Positions 1-7,916 of a stretch of 64,000 nt of DNA are shown here, one piece after another (position 1 is the stretch's first letter; every line of letters begins with the position of its first letter). The notes under the pieces are model-generated. The model searched no databases, was not told the DNA's origin, and saw only the letters and a program-made list of their open reading frames with translations. Made by a program: the position numbers and the translations under genes. The stretch spans positions 1-64,000 of the forward strand of contig JBBDQZ010000057.1 of NCBI GenBank assembly GCA_040905705.1, read 5' to 3'. Origin of the DNA: JBBDQZ01 sp040905705 (GTDB lineage Bacteria > Bacteroidota > Rhodothermia > Balneolales > Natronogracilivirgulaceae).

Positions 1-44
1 TAGGAGACTTTCACTCCCAGGTGAATGCGCCCTGCCGGGCGCAC

Positions 45-79
45 ATAAAAAAAAGGCTGTCCCGGTTGGAACAGCCTTT
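45..79 (-). terminator. Rho-independent terminator of the DoxX-like gene
   Basis: Read on the minus strand, the stem AAGGCTGT pairs with ACAGCCTT around a ten-base loop, and a run of eight T follows directly. It lies about 35 bases past the stop codon of the DoxX-like gene, so it most likely ends that transcript. Confidence 0.8.
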
Positions 80-114
80 AAACATTTCAAAACTTAATGG
101 GTGAAAAGCTCCCC

Positions 115-486
115 TTATTCTTTCCCCTCTTCACTCGCAAATGTTGCAAGGAGTAAAGCACCACCGGACAGCGCGAGATCCTTCAACAAGTTGCCAATAT
201 TATTCATATCACTCATTGTTGCCGGCAAATGGATTGTTAAAACAAATATAATCAGCAGCAATGCAAGCAGTTGACAAGCCAGTTTGGCTTTTTTGTCAAT
301 CACGATACTGATAAACGCCAGAATAAAAGCAAGTCCAACCAAATAGACCCAAAAAATTCCACCGGGAATAAACCCCGGGACCGCCATTACCATAGCCTGC
401 GCATTCATGAAATGCAAAATTCCGAATACCAGAAATGGAATACTGAATAGATATTTACCTGTTTTGGCTAGCATATCATTATCCAT
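115..486 (-). CDS. DoxX-like four-helix membrane protein
   Basis: A 123-residue protein that is almost entirely hydrophobic, with four predicted membrane segments (roughly residues 10-27, 38-60, 65-85 and 98-115). The G-I-L-H-F opening helix and overall layout fit the DoxX/DoxD-type small membrane proteins, whose biochemical role is mostly unknown. I chose the second in-frame ATG (codon 486-484) because GGAGG sits a few bases upstream of it. The first ATG, at 498, overlaps that ribosome site and would add only M-E-V-T. It appears monocistronic and is followed by a good terminator. Family assignment is moderate and no function is claimed. Confidence 0.6.
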   Translation of the reverse strand: MDNDMLAKTGKYLFSIPFLVFGILHFMNAQAMVMAVPGFIPGGIFWVYLVGLAFILAFISIVIDKKAKLACQLLALLLIIFVLTIHLPATMSDMNNIGNLLKDLALSGGALLLATFASEEGKE

Positions 487-536
487 AGTAACCTCCATAA
501 ATTATTGATGATTGAACATTTTCAATCATATGGTTG

Positions 537-728
537 CACGCAACTAATATGCATGCTATTACGGAGTTAAGAAAAAAATATGATCAAAGCAAAAAAAGGT
601 TTCAATACGAAATAGATCCGCCCGCTGTATCACTGTGAGGCCTGAAAGGATGGAGCGGAAATTGTTTTTCCATATCATTATCTTGGTCATGGCTGAGAGC
701 AGTGAGCTCCTTGAATGCAATGATCATT
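537..728. repeat. Imperfect ~190-bp repeat, copy A
   Basis: This stretch is copied imperfectly at 3318-3504. The best-preserved part (about 668-724) differs at only one or two bases from 3444-3501. On the minus strand both copies keep the same open frame, reading I-I-A-F-K-E-L-T-A-L-S-H-D-Q-D-N-D-M-E, which suggests the tail of a lost coding sequence, possibly a transposase. The copies flank tRNA-Arg and the hydrolase gene. No terminal inverted repeats or target duplications were found. Confidence 0.6.
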
Positions 729-792
729 ATCGAACCGGATTCATAACGGTGCAGTATTGCGCAATGGACCATCTCTGTCACCAATCGATGAC

Positions 793-865
793 GGCCCTAT
801 AGTTCAAGCGGATAGAACGAAAGCCTCCTAAGCTTTAGATCCAGGTTCGAGTCCTGGTAGGGTCA
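793..865 (+). tRNA. tRNA-Arg (anticodon CCT)
   Basis: A complete cloverleaf can be drawn. The acceptor stem is GGCCCTA (793-799) with TAGGGTC (858-864) and discriminator A865. The anticodon stem AAAGC/GCTTT encloses loop CTCCTAA, giving anticodon CCT at 827-829, which reads AGG codons. The T arm is CCAGG-TTCGAGT-CCTGG (841-857). The 3' CCA is not encoded. It lies between repeat copy A and an AT-rich hydrolase gene, a typical site for acquired DNA, but no duplicated tRNA 3' end was found within the window. Confidence 0.95.
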
Positions 866-967
866 CTTATTAATCATACTTGAAATAAGTCACAAATGAC
901 AACATGGTCTGAATAAATAAGATTTCGGATCAGGAAAATAGCAACTTAGACAAAGGGGAATAAAATC

Positions 968-3199
968 ATGAAATTGACTAAGTATGAAAAATTAGCAGCT
1001 TCTGTTTTTGTTTGTGGAATTATCACACTGTTGCTTGCTGTACGGTCCGGGATGGCTTCCTTTGAAGAACGGACGCCTTACTATCAATGTGTTACCGTTG
1101 CCCCGCCGTATAGTTATAATCTGTCTGGAAGAACGGACAGGGTCGTAGGTTATCTTGTTAACATTGATAATCCGGATGATTTAAATAATCCCGGCCTGGT
1201 ATTTCTGGCCGGTGATATTATGGATAAGGATGAAGCATACTTAACCGTAAACAATCATCGATATGAGGTTCCCTGGTTCATTAAAAGTGTAACGACTTCT
1301 TCTGAACAGGTAATGGAGAACTCGACATTATACGCAATAGAAAATCCGCACGATATCCTTTTTGGTAAAGTGGTTGTTCCTATCAAACCGGAACATCTAA
1401 ACCCGGGAATCAATGAAATTACTTTTTACATGGGAGACTATAGTGACGGATATAGCATCTTTGATTCCCGGGTCGAATCAGTAGATCATACATCGGCAGA
1501 AGTAGTCAAAATAAGCTACGATACCTTTACACGTTACAAAGCTCCGTCCATTGACGATTTTGATTTCATCCTGGATTATCAAAGTGAAGAATTAAGAAAA
1601 GAATCAGAAGCTCCGAACTGGATACAACGGGGGAAAATAAGATTCTATCGTGCCGGAACGGACTGGGATAACCTCGACAGAATGTTTGAAATGTTTGATG
1701 AGGCCCGGATTACAAAGGCTTCAGTGGGTGTTCGAGCGGGCATGAGCAGCGAGCAATATGCAAGAACCAAAGCATTTATCGACCGTTGTCATGATGAAGG
1801 AATCAAAGTCATGGCCTTTTTACGTGCCTTGAGGGGTATAAGTCTCAGGGAAGTAATAGAAAATCCCGATCTAAAGGATTTTATACTTAGAGATGAATAC
1901 GGGGAATTGGTTTGGCGGTCAAGGGGTAACAGTTATTATTGTGATCTGACTAATGAAAAATACATAGATATGAAGTTGGAGGAAGCTAAACTGGCTATAG
2001 ATATAGGAGTAGATGAACTTTATTATGATTTTGGTATAGGTGGTTCCGGAGAAATACAAAATTTTTATTCCAGAGTCAGGGATTTAGCTGAAGAACGGGG
2101 CAGGAATATCTCCATCTTTGGCAATAATAAAGGTAATATTATTGCAGATGATGTGACGGATATAACCAAAACGGAAAGTACGATTGAGGCGGGCGTTTTT
2201 GATGGTAATTGGTACCATAATGTGGCTCAATACCGATTTTATTATGCGATCGGACATGGTTGGAAACCGAATGAAACCAAATATGAAGGCGCCAATCCTG
2301 GTGATGCCCATCCCGGAGCACATGATATAAGAGATGGTTTTAAATATGGCTGGAAACGCCCTATTGCAGAAGCCGCAGCGTTCCACTCCTTTTTTTGTAT
2401 AGCGGAGGCCGGCTCTGAATTATTAAACGGCTGGGTGAATCAAGATAATGAATTGGCTATGGAAATATGGGATAATATTGTTACATATTATCAATTCCTT
2501 GCTGAATATGAGGATGTATATACCGATGTGAGATCATTAAGCAAAGTAGGTCTGGTTGTTCCTCCTGTCGTTCCCAGTGCCGAAATGTCCATGACAAGAT
2601 CTTTATTGTATGATGCCATGGTTGAATCAAATATCATGTACGATATCCTTCTGTTATCACGATTAAACAAAGATGATTTAGCTAAATATCCGGTGATAGT
2701 CATTCCTGACATTCCCTTTATGGACAAGGAAGCATTAAACACAATAGATGAGTACAAAAGGAATGGAGGGAATGTGTATACCATTGGAAGCATCAATGAG
2801 CTGAGTGAGTTTGCTGATGTTTACTCCCCTGGATCCATACTGCAGAGTGTGAAGCGAGGAACACCGCAAATGAATGAAATTGTCCGTAATATACATGGGC
2901 TATCAGGAGGCCCGTTAATTTCTTTGGATGATTCCGAACATATCATCGTAAATGTATCAAGGAAAGCAGAAACGGATCAGATCATTCTTCATTTTATCAA
3001 TTATTCAGATGACATTAAAGAAAATCTTCGGGTAAAAGTAAATCTTGAGGGTCTGGTTAATCATATCGACAGAGATAGTATAACCCTTTTGTCACCCGAC
3101 TCTATCCCGAAAACTTTTGAGGAACTTTCTGTTCAGGACCATACAATGGAATTTTCCATTCCCGAATTACAAACTTATAATGTGGTTTTAATTAACTAA
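968..3199 (+). CDS. Exported glycoside-hydrolase-like TIM-barrel protein
   Basis: A 743-residue protein starting with a hydrophobic leader (residues 8-28), so probably exported or membrane-anchored. Residues about 40-190 form a beta-rich N-terminal domain. Residues about 220-480 look like a TIM barrel of the hypothetical glycosyl hydrolase type: the K-A-S-V-G-V-R and K-V-M-A-F-L-R strands, then G-V-D-E-L-Y-Y-D-F-G with a candidate catalytic Asp, and T-K-T-E-S with a candidate Glu. Residues about 530-640 resemble the amidotransferase-like trimerisation domain of GH42-type enzymes (Y-P-V-I-V-I-P-D ... Y-K-R-N-G-G-N-V). A small beta domain ends the protein. I cannot assign a CAZy family. Codon use looks more AT-rich than in neighbouring genes. 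The sulfatase downstream suggests a sulfated polysaccharide substrate. Confidence 0.6.
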   Translation: MKLTKYEKLAASVFVCGIITLLLAVRSGMASFEERTPYYQCVTVAPPYSYNLSGRTDRVVGYLVNIDNPDDLNNPGLVFLAGDIMDKDEAYLTVNNHRYEVPWFIKSVTTSSEQVMENSTLYAIENPHDILFGKVVVPIKPEHLNPGINEITFYMGDYSDGYSIFDSRVESVDHTSAEVVKISYDTFTRYKAPSIDDFDFILDYQSEELRKESEAPNWIQRGKIRFYRAGTDWDNLDRMFEMFDEARITKASVGVRAGMSSEQYARTKAFIDRCHDEGIKVMAFLRALRGISLREVIENPDLKDFILRDEYGELVWRSRGNSYYCDLTNEKYIDMKLEEAKLAIDIGVDELYYDFGIGGSGEIQNFYSRVRDLAEERGRNISIFGNNKGNIIADDVTDITKTESTIEAGVFDGNWYHNVAQYRFYYAIGHGWKPNETKYEGANPGDAHPGAHDIRDGFKYGWKRPIAEAAAFHSFFCIAEAGSELLNGWVNQDNELAMEIWDNIVTYYQFLAEYEDVYTDVRSLSKVGLVVPPVVPSAEMSMTRSLLYDAMVESNIMYDILLLSRLNKDDLAKYPVIVIPDIPFMDKEALNTIDEYKRNGGNVYTIGSINELSEFADVYSPGSILQSVKRGTPQMNEIVRNIHGLSGGPLISLDDSEHIIVNVSRKAETDQIILHFINYSDDIKENLRVKVNLEGLVNHIDRDSITLLSPDSIPKTFEELSVQDHTMEFSIPELQTYNVVLIN

Positions 3200-3241
3200 T
3201 ATTATATAAGTTCAAACTCACAAAAATGTACATCTGAGATT

Positions 3242-3278
3242 CCCTGTTTGTCCGCCGGAGTTAACCGGCATAACAGGG
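3242..3278. other. Two-tier hairpin after the hydrolase gene
   Basis: CCCTGTT (3242-3248) pairs with AACAGGG (3272-3278), and inside it GCCGG (3254-3258) pairs with CCGGC (3265-3269). It lies 43 bases past the hydrolase stop codon. No T run follows on either strand, so it may be a 3'-end stabiliser rather than a classical terminator. Confidence 0.5.
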
Positions 3279-3317
3279 TATTAGGGAGGATATATACCCA
3301 AATATTAAAGTCGTATC

Positions 3318-3504
3318 CACGTAACTAAAATGCATGATCTTATGGAGTTAAGAAAAAAGATCAAAGAAAAAAAGGTTACGACACGGAATTGATTCAGCCG
3401 TTATATCACCGTCAGATCCTGAAAGGATAGGATAGAAATAGATTTTCCATATCATTATCTTGGTCATGGCTGAGAGCCGTGAGCTCCTTGAATGCAATGA
3501 TTAT
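3318..3504. repeat. Imperfect ~190-bp repeat, copy B
   Basis: Second copy of the repeat at 537-728, in the same orientation. Shared landmarks in order are an ATGCATG-like 5' part, GGAGTTAAGAAAAAA, GATCAAAG, an A-rich run, CCTGAAAGGAT, and the highly conserved final ~58 bases. It ends 24 bases before the sulfatase start and so fills most of the 330-base gap between hydrolase and sulfatase. Confidence 0.6.
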
Positions 3505-3528
3505 CCCATTCCAAAGCCATAATCCATC

Positions 3529-5172
3529 ATGTTGCTAACTCAATTGAATACATATAATTTATATAAAAAAAACTTTATGTATTCGTTTGCATGTGCTGTC
3601 CTGATTTTCAGTTCATGTGATCGAAGTGAAAGAAACGCTAACAATGCGGCCATCACAGCACAAAAACCGAATATCCTTTTTGCAATTGCCGATGACGCTT
3701 CTTATCCACATATGGGAGCATATGGGACCTCATGGGTAGATACGCCGGCTTTTGACCGTGTTGCCACACAAGGGATTTTGTTCAATCGCGCTTATGTTCC
3801 CAATCCAAAATGCGGCCCGGCCCGGTCTATAATACTGACCGGACGAAACTCATGGCAACTGGAGGATGCAGCTAATCACTGGAATTTTTTCCCGCAAAAA
3901 TTTAAAGTATACACCGAAGTTCTGGCAGAGCATGGTTACTTTGTCGGCAGCACGGGCAAAGGATGGGCTCCCGGTATCGCTGAAACGGAAAACGGTGAAA
4001 CCCGATACCTGGCAGGACAACCGTATAACGAGCACAGCGCTGTACCTCCTACCTCAATAATAAGTTCCAATGACTATGCTTCGAATTTCGAAGCCTTTCT
4101 GGATGACCGTCCGGATGACGAACCTTTTACGTTCTGGTATGGAGGACATGAACCACATCGGGCTTATGAATATCGATCGGGTATCGAAAAAGGCGGCAAG
4201 CAGCTTTCGGACATCGATGAGGTTCCCGATTTCTGGCCGGATGACGATGAAGTGCGAATAGACATGCTCGACTATGCTTTTGAGATTGAGCATTTCGACT
4301 ATCATCTGGGCCGCATGCTTGAAATGCTCGAGGAGCGGGGAGAACTGGAGAACACCATCGTGGTTGTGACCTCCGACAACGGAATGCCTTTCCCCCGCAG
4401 CAAAGGTCAGCCCTATGAAATGTCGGCTCATATGCCATTAGCCATCATGTGGCCGGAAGGTATTACGCATCCCGGCCGTGTGGTAGACGATTTTGTCAGT
4501 CTTGCCGATTTTGCCCCCACATTTATCGAGCTTGCCGGCCTGACCTGGGAAGAGACCGGTATGTACCCCACCGTCGGCCGAAGCCTTACCGATATCCTTT
4601 ATTCGGATCAGGACGGACAGGTTAACCCTGACCGCGATCATGTATTGCTGGGCAAAGAGCGTCACGATGTCGGACGGCCTTACGACTGGGGGTACCCCAT
4701 TCGAGCTATCATCAAAGATGATATGCTCTATGTGCGCAATTTTGAACCGGACCGCTGGCCGGCCGGTAATCCGGAAACCGGATATCTTAACACTGACGGC
4801 AGCCCGACCAAAACGTTTATCCTTGATAACCGTAGCATACCCGGGATGTTTCACTACTGGAGATGGAATTTCGGCCATCGTCCAGGCGAGGAACTATATC
4901 ATATTGCCGAGGACCCCGGATGTATTAATAACCTGGTAGACGATCCCGATTATTTCGCAATAAAACAGCAACTAAGAACCGAAATGCATAAACGGTTGAA
5001 AGAACAGAGAGATCCTCGGGTGCTGGGTCGCGGGCATATCTTTGATGCTTACCCTTATGCCAACCACCGGAATGTAAACTTTTACAGAAGATATATACTG
5101 GAAGAAGAAGACATTCCAACCGAATGGGTGAATGAATCGGATTACGAAGCTGAACCCATACCCGGATTTTAA
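3529..5172 (+). CDS. Lipoprotein sulfatase (S1 family, possibly S1_8-like)
   Basis: A 547-residue sulfatase. Residues 46-58 (P-N-I-L-F-A-I-A-D-D-A) carry the first metal-binding aspartates D55-D56. C95-G-P-A-R is the formylglycine motif, so activity needs a formylglycine-generating maturase, which is not in the window. H-E-P-H-R and T-S-D-N-G-M-P-F-P complete the active-site signatures; the last resembles heparan N-sulfatase-like S1_8 enzymes. A hydrophobic leader ends at F-S-S-C30, a plausible lipobox, so the enzyme is probably anchored facing the periplasm or outside. The ATG at 3577 (residue 17) is an alternative start that still keeps the lipobox. Together with the upstream hydrolase it suggests degradation of a sulfated glycan; substrate unknown. 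Confidence 0.85.
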   Translation: MLLTQLNTYNLYKKNFMYSFACAVLIFSSCDRSERNANNAAITAQKPNILFAIADDASYPHMGAYGTSWVDTPAFDRVATQGILFNRAYVPNPKCGPARSIILTGRNSWQLEDAANHWNFFPQKFKVYTEVLAEHGYFVGSTGKGWAPGIAETENGETRYLAGQPYNEHSAVPPTSIISSNDYASNFEAFLDDRPDDEPFTFWYGGHEPHRAYEYRSGIEKGGKQLSDIDEVPDFWPDDDEVRIDMLDYAFEIEHFDYHLGRMLEMLEERGELENTIVVVTSDNGMPFPRSKGQPYEMSAHMPLAIMWPEGITHPGRVVDDFVSLADFAPTFIELAGLTWEETGMYPTVGRSLTDILYSDQDGQVNPDRDHVLLGKERHDVGRPYDWGYPIRAIIKDDMLYVRNFEPDRWPAGNPETGYLNTDGSPTKTFILDNRSIPGMFHYWRWNFGHRPGEELYHIAEDPGCINNLVDDPDYFAIKQQLRTEMHKRLKEQRDPRVLGRGHIFDAYPYANHRNVNFYRRYILEEEDIPTEWVNESDYEAEPIPGF

Positions 5173-5657
5173 TTATAGTTGTAAGTAACTACCGACTTTA
5201 TCTGCCGTTTCAGTTAAAATATCCTTGATAACGTTGCCGGGAGGGGACATCAGGCGGTGTTCCGCGCCTTCCCTGGAATGGCCCGGAAGAACGGACCTGA
5301 TTCCGGGATAAACCGAGCGATACAAGGATGAAGAGGGCTTTGGACGAAGTACGGGCGGATGTCCTCAACGTTCAGGATTTGCCCGGTGGGGCATATACCC
5401 CGGCCATGCGAGTACCTAACCCATTACCGGAAGGCCTTCCCCTCCAATTTGCCAACACCACCCAGAACCGCCACCTGCCAGGGTGGTTAACGCTGATTGA
5501 AGTAACACTATGATTGCCAAACCGGGAAAATAAAAGGGCTGAGCAAAAGCAGAAACAACAACGAGAACGGTTCTATAATGGGGATGGCCAACTGGAATGG
5601 CGATTCAATCAGTCTGTTTCTGTTGAACCGCCATAAAACCTTCAAAATTGCAAAACC
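5173..5657. other. Intergenic region with a possible gene remnant
   Basis: No convincing gene is present. GC-rich sequence at 5235-5515 keeps partly open frames on the plus strand, including a 61-codon frame from 5328 containing V-L-N-V-Q-D-L-P-G-G-A-Y-T-P-A-M-R. It lacks a clear ribosome site and homology I recognise. It could be a decayed coding fragment left by rearrangement in this accessory-looking patch. Confidence 0.3.
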
Positions 5658-5870
5658 TTAAATTTTGATCACTTCTTTTGCATACAATCCCTTCTCACCC
5701 TCAGCTACTGTAAATTCAACATTGTCTCCTTCATCCAAAGATTTGTAACCTTCATCCTGAATTTCACTGAAGTGGACGAAAATATCATCACCGCTACTTC
5801 TGTTGATGAATCCAAATCCTTTACCACCGTTAAACCACTTCACTACTCCTGTTTCTCTTTCTTCTGCCAT
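5658..5870 (-). CDS. Cold-shock domain protein (CspA family)
   Basis: A 70-residue single cold-shock domain, the usual length for CspA-type RNA chaperones. RNP1 is seen as K-G-F-G-F-I and RNP2 as D-I-F-V-H-F, the aromatic surface that binds single-stranded RNA and DNA. The N-terminal T-G-V-V-K-W-F-N strand is intact. GAAGGTG lies about ten bases upstream of the ATG. It sits 234 bases downstream of the esterase-fold gene on the same strand and probably has its own promoter. The intergenic stretch contains no recognisable cold-box that I can support. Confidence 0.95.
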   Translation of the reverse strand: MAEERETGVVKWFNGGKGFGFINRSSGDDIFVHFSEIQDEGYKSLDEGDNVEFTVAEGEKGLYAKEVIKI

Positions 5871-6104
5871 AATTCTACACCTTCTTTATTTTTTTGAGAT
5901 ATTTCAACTTAAAGCATCTGTTCACCCGGCATCCGGCCCGACAAGACCCGACTTTGAGTGAAACAAATTTCTGTCATTAGATTAATCATTTCCTAAGGGA
6001 TGTGCAATGCACGGGATTTCACAGGTCACCAGCATGCACAACCATGTTATAATATAACTTTTTTTGGAGACTGCCTTGCAAAATATAGAGTGCGTTTATT
6101 TGAT

Positions 6105-7502
6105 TTACTCCAGCGGCACCAATTCCCGGGTACGTTCGAAAAATATAAAAGCATCAAATTGACGGGGTATGACGCCAAGTATATAATCCTGATAGAAGTC
6201 CTGACTCGGATAATAAACCTCCCCAATCGACCGGCTTCCCCGCGGCGGATCCCACAACTGCTGGTGCTCCTCCGGGTTATCGAACATAATTAAGAGCGGT
6301 GAAATACCGGTCTGATACATTAATCTTTCATAACTGCCCGGCCGGGCATTCGGAACACGTAATCGCTCCCTGGCACCCCCTTCACTACTTCCTGCCGATA
6401 CATACCCTCTATAGGTACTAAGTCCGACAGCATAAACCTGATCCTCTCCGAACTCCTCCCGGAAAATTTGACCGATATTACGCTTTCCCATAGTGGTCGC
6501 CCGGGCATCTCCGACTTGTATGTTATGGGCCCAAACTATCCCCCGGGCATCCTCTCCGTAAAGTTCAAATAACCCATTGATTACATCATGGAAATGATCC
6601 ACCCGGTGATTCCATGCATGTGGTTCAGGCCTGATTTCGGCACGTACATAACGTTCGAAGAAAATCATTGATCGAGCACTCTGATAGGCTCCGACAAATC
6701 CTATGGAATCGACAGCCATATACGTTTCCCTGTTTGCATCCATCAAGTCACTTACGGCCTCCATTTCCTCACCACAGTGCGCATCGTTAACACGAAAAAA
6801 TTGCACATAGGCTTGATGATCATCAAAACGTTCAAAACAGTGGTAATGCTGTTGCACATCCTCGACGGCGGATGGATCCACCTTTTCAAGAAATTGGATC
6901 ACGTCAGCCATCGCATGCTCATACGCATGAATATCCAACCCATAAAAGCCGGCACGGTTAGACTCCGGAAGATCCCGATTGTGTTCATGCATCCATGAAA
7001 TAAACTCAAGCATCTCTTCATTTCTCCATAACCACTGCGGCCATCTGCTGAAGTTTTCAAGAACTTTTCGACTATCCGTCGGTTCTTCATTCAAATGTTT
7101 GACATAAAGATTGACCGGATAAGCAAGCGGCCAATCTCCTTCAATAATCACAAAATCAAACCCGTGCTCTTCAATAAGCCACCGGCTTATACCTGCTCTC
7201 CAGGTATGGAATTCTGATGTCCCCTGCGATCCCCCGCCTAATAATACAAGCCGGTGTTCAGAGGCTCGGGAAATAAGGGGTTCGAGATCTGCAATACCTG
7301 GAACATGAATACCTTGTTCCCGAAAGTACTCTACAATATCACTATCAGGAGCTTCTTCGTTATCCACTCCAGCCCGAACCACTGTCAACGGGACTAAAAC
7401 CAGGAATATAATTGCAAAAAAGGACAACCGCATTCCAGGATACAGTATCCTTGCTTCCGTGTTAAACATATGCTTCACTTTTGAAATTATGGAAATCTGC
7501 AT
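6105..7502 (-). CDS. Erythromycin-esterase-fold protein with altered active site
   Basis: The 465-residue frame matches the erythromycin esterase/succinoglycan-biosynthesis (PF05139) fold along its length: V-L-L-G...G-T-S-E-F (86-97), R102, I-I-E-G-D-W-P (119-125), Y-G-L-D (187-190) and W-A-H-N-x-x-V-G-D-A-R (324-333). Family members normally read G-E-x-x-H-G-T at the first site and H-N-x-H at the last. Here these are G-G-G-S-Q-G-T and H-N-I-Q, so the usual Glu and two His are replaced by Gly90, Gln93 and Gln329, while R102, E121 and H326 remain. A hydrophobic segment (residues 25-44) suggests export; the true start may be the Met at residue 24 (codon at 7433), giving a standard signal peptide ending in V-R-A. 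The substrate is unknown and hydrolytic activity of the usual kind is doubtful. Confidence 0.75.
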   Translation of the reverse strand: MQISIISKVKHMFNTEARILYPGMRLSFFAIIFLVLVPLTVVRAGVDNEEAPDSDIVEYFREQGIHVPGIADLEPLISRASEHRLVLLGGGSQGTSEFHTWRAGISRWLIEEHGFDFVIIEGDWPLAYPVNLYVKHLNEEPTDSRKVLENFSRWPQWLWRNEEMLEFISWMHEHNRDLPESNRAGFYGLDIHAYEHAMADVIQFLEKVDPSAVEDVQQHYHCFERFDDHQAYVQFFRVNDAHCGEEMEAVSDLMDANRETYMAVDSIGFVGAYQSARSMIFFERYVRAEIRPEPHAWNHRVDHFHDVINGLFELYGEDARGIVWAHNIQVGDARATTMGKRNIGQIFREEFGEDQVYAVGLSTYRGYVSAGSSEGGARERLRVPNARPGSYERLMYQTGISPLLIMFDNPEEHQQLWDPPRGSRSIGEVYYPSQDFYQDYILGVIPRQFDAFIFFERTRELVPLE

Positions 7503-7580
7503 TCGTATAAACTGTCTTGATTAAAGATCTTAATTTTGGGCATTAAAATTACCACGTCAGGGGTTCTGATGAAAAAAAAA

Positions 7581-7611
7581 TTTGCATTAATTTTGATAAG
7601 TAGTATATTTG
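7581..7611 (+). promoter_or_regulatory. Bacteroidota-type promoter for a small transcript
   Basis: TTTG at 7581-7584 and TATATTTG at 7604-7611 match the -33 TTTG and -7 TAnnTTTG boxes of Bacteroidota sigma-70 promoters, with 19 bases between them. The predicted start is near 7616-7618, less than 75 bases before a strong terminator and with no gene in between. Confidence 0.5.
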
Positions 7612-7615
7612 TAAT

Positions 7616-7688
7616 GCGCTCAAGTAGCGTCTCTCTTGATGAATAGTTTAGGGCGATACACCTGATACGTGTGTCGCCCTATTTTTTT
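7616..7688 (+). ncRNA. Candidate ~70-nt small RNA
   Basis: A promoter-like sequence (7581-7611) is followed directly by a small hairpin, CGCT/AGCG around CAAGT (7617-7629), a short single-stranded stretch, and an intrinsic terminator at 7650-7688. The unit is self-contained and lies between two minus-strand genes, so read-through from neighbours cannot explain the plus-strand terminator. A ten-codon frame (ATG at 7614-7616, stop at 7644-7646) lies inside but has no ribosome site. No known RNA family is recognised. A trans-acting regulatory RNA is an inference. Confidence 0.4.
7650..7688 (+). terminator. Strong intrinsic terminator, plus strand
   Basis: AGGGCGATACAC (7650-7661) pairs over all 12 positions (one G-T pair) with 7669-7680 around a seven-base loop, followed by ATTTTTTT. 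On the plus strand no annotated gene lies upstream; the candidate small RNA is the only transcript it could end. Confidence 0.85.
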
Positions 7689-7916
7689 ACGTGCCCATTT
7701 CTGATTTTTATGTGCTTTTTACCGGATATCTGTGACGAGCTGGACGCACACACTGGAACTGGAAGGTGAGCTCCAGAAACTTATTGATGATCACGTGGTA
7801 AGCATTATTGTTACCGGAAAAACAATAAACCGAACCTGTTATCCGAGGGAGATGTGTTATTGTGCTATTAGGTGTCAGACGATTTGATGCTCATCCTCTG
7901 CGAATGCGAATAAATG
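7689..7916. other. Intergenic, no supported gene
   Basis: This is sequence between the plus-strand terminator and the 3' end of the minus-strand mltF-like gene. A plus-strand open frame starting around a GTG near 7731 (T-L-E-L-E-G-E-L-Q-K-L-I-D-D-H) runs about 45 codons, but it has no ribosome site and no homology I recognise, so I do not call it a gene. Confidence 0.4.

Noticed and set aside
602..784. 60-codon minus-strand frame
   Set aside because: It lies within repeat copy A; the matching frame in copy B has different ends, so it is treated as a remnant and not a gene.
793..865. tRNA-Arg as an integration site
   Set aside because: No copy of the tRNA 3' end was seen in the next few kilobases and no integrase gene is present.
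6046..6065. AT-only palindrome GTTATAATATAAC followed by seven T on the plus strand
   Set aside because: The stem is short and has no G-C pair except at its ends, and no plus-strand gene lies upstream.
7614..7646. Ten-codon frame inside the candidate small RNA
   Set aside because: No ribosome site and too short to support a peptide.
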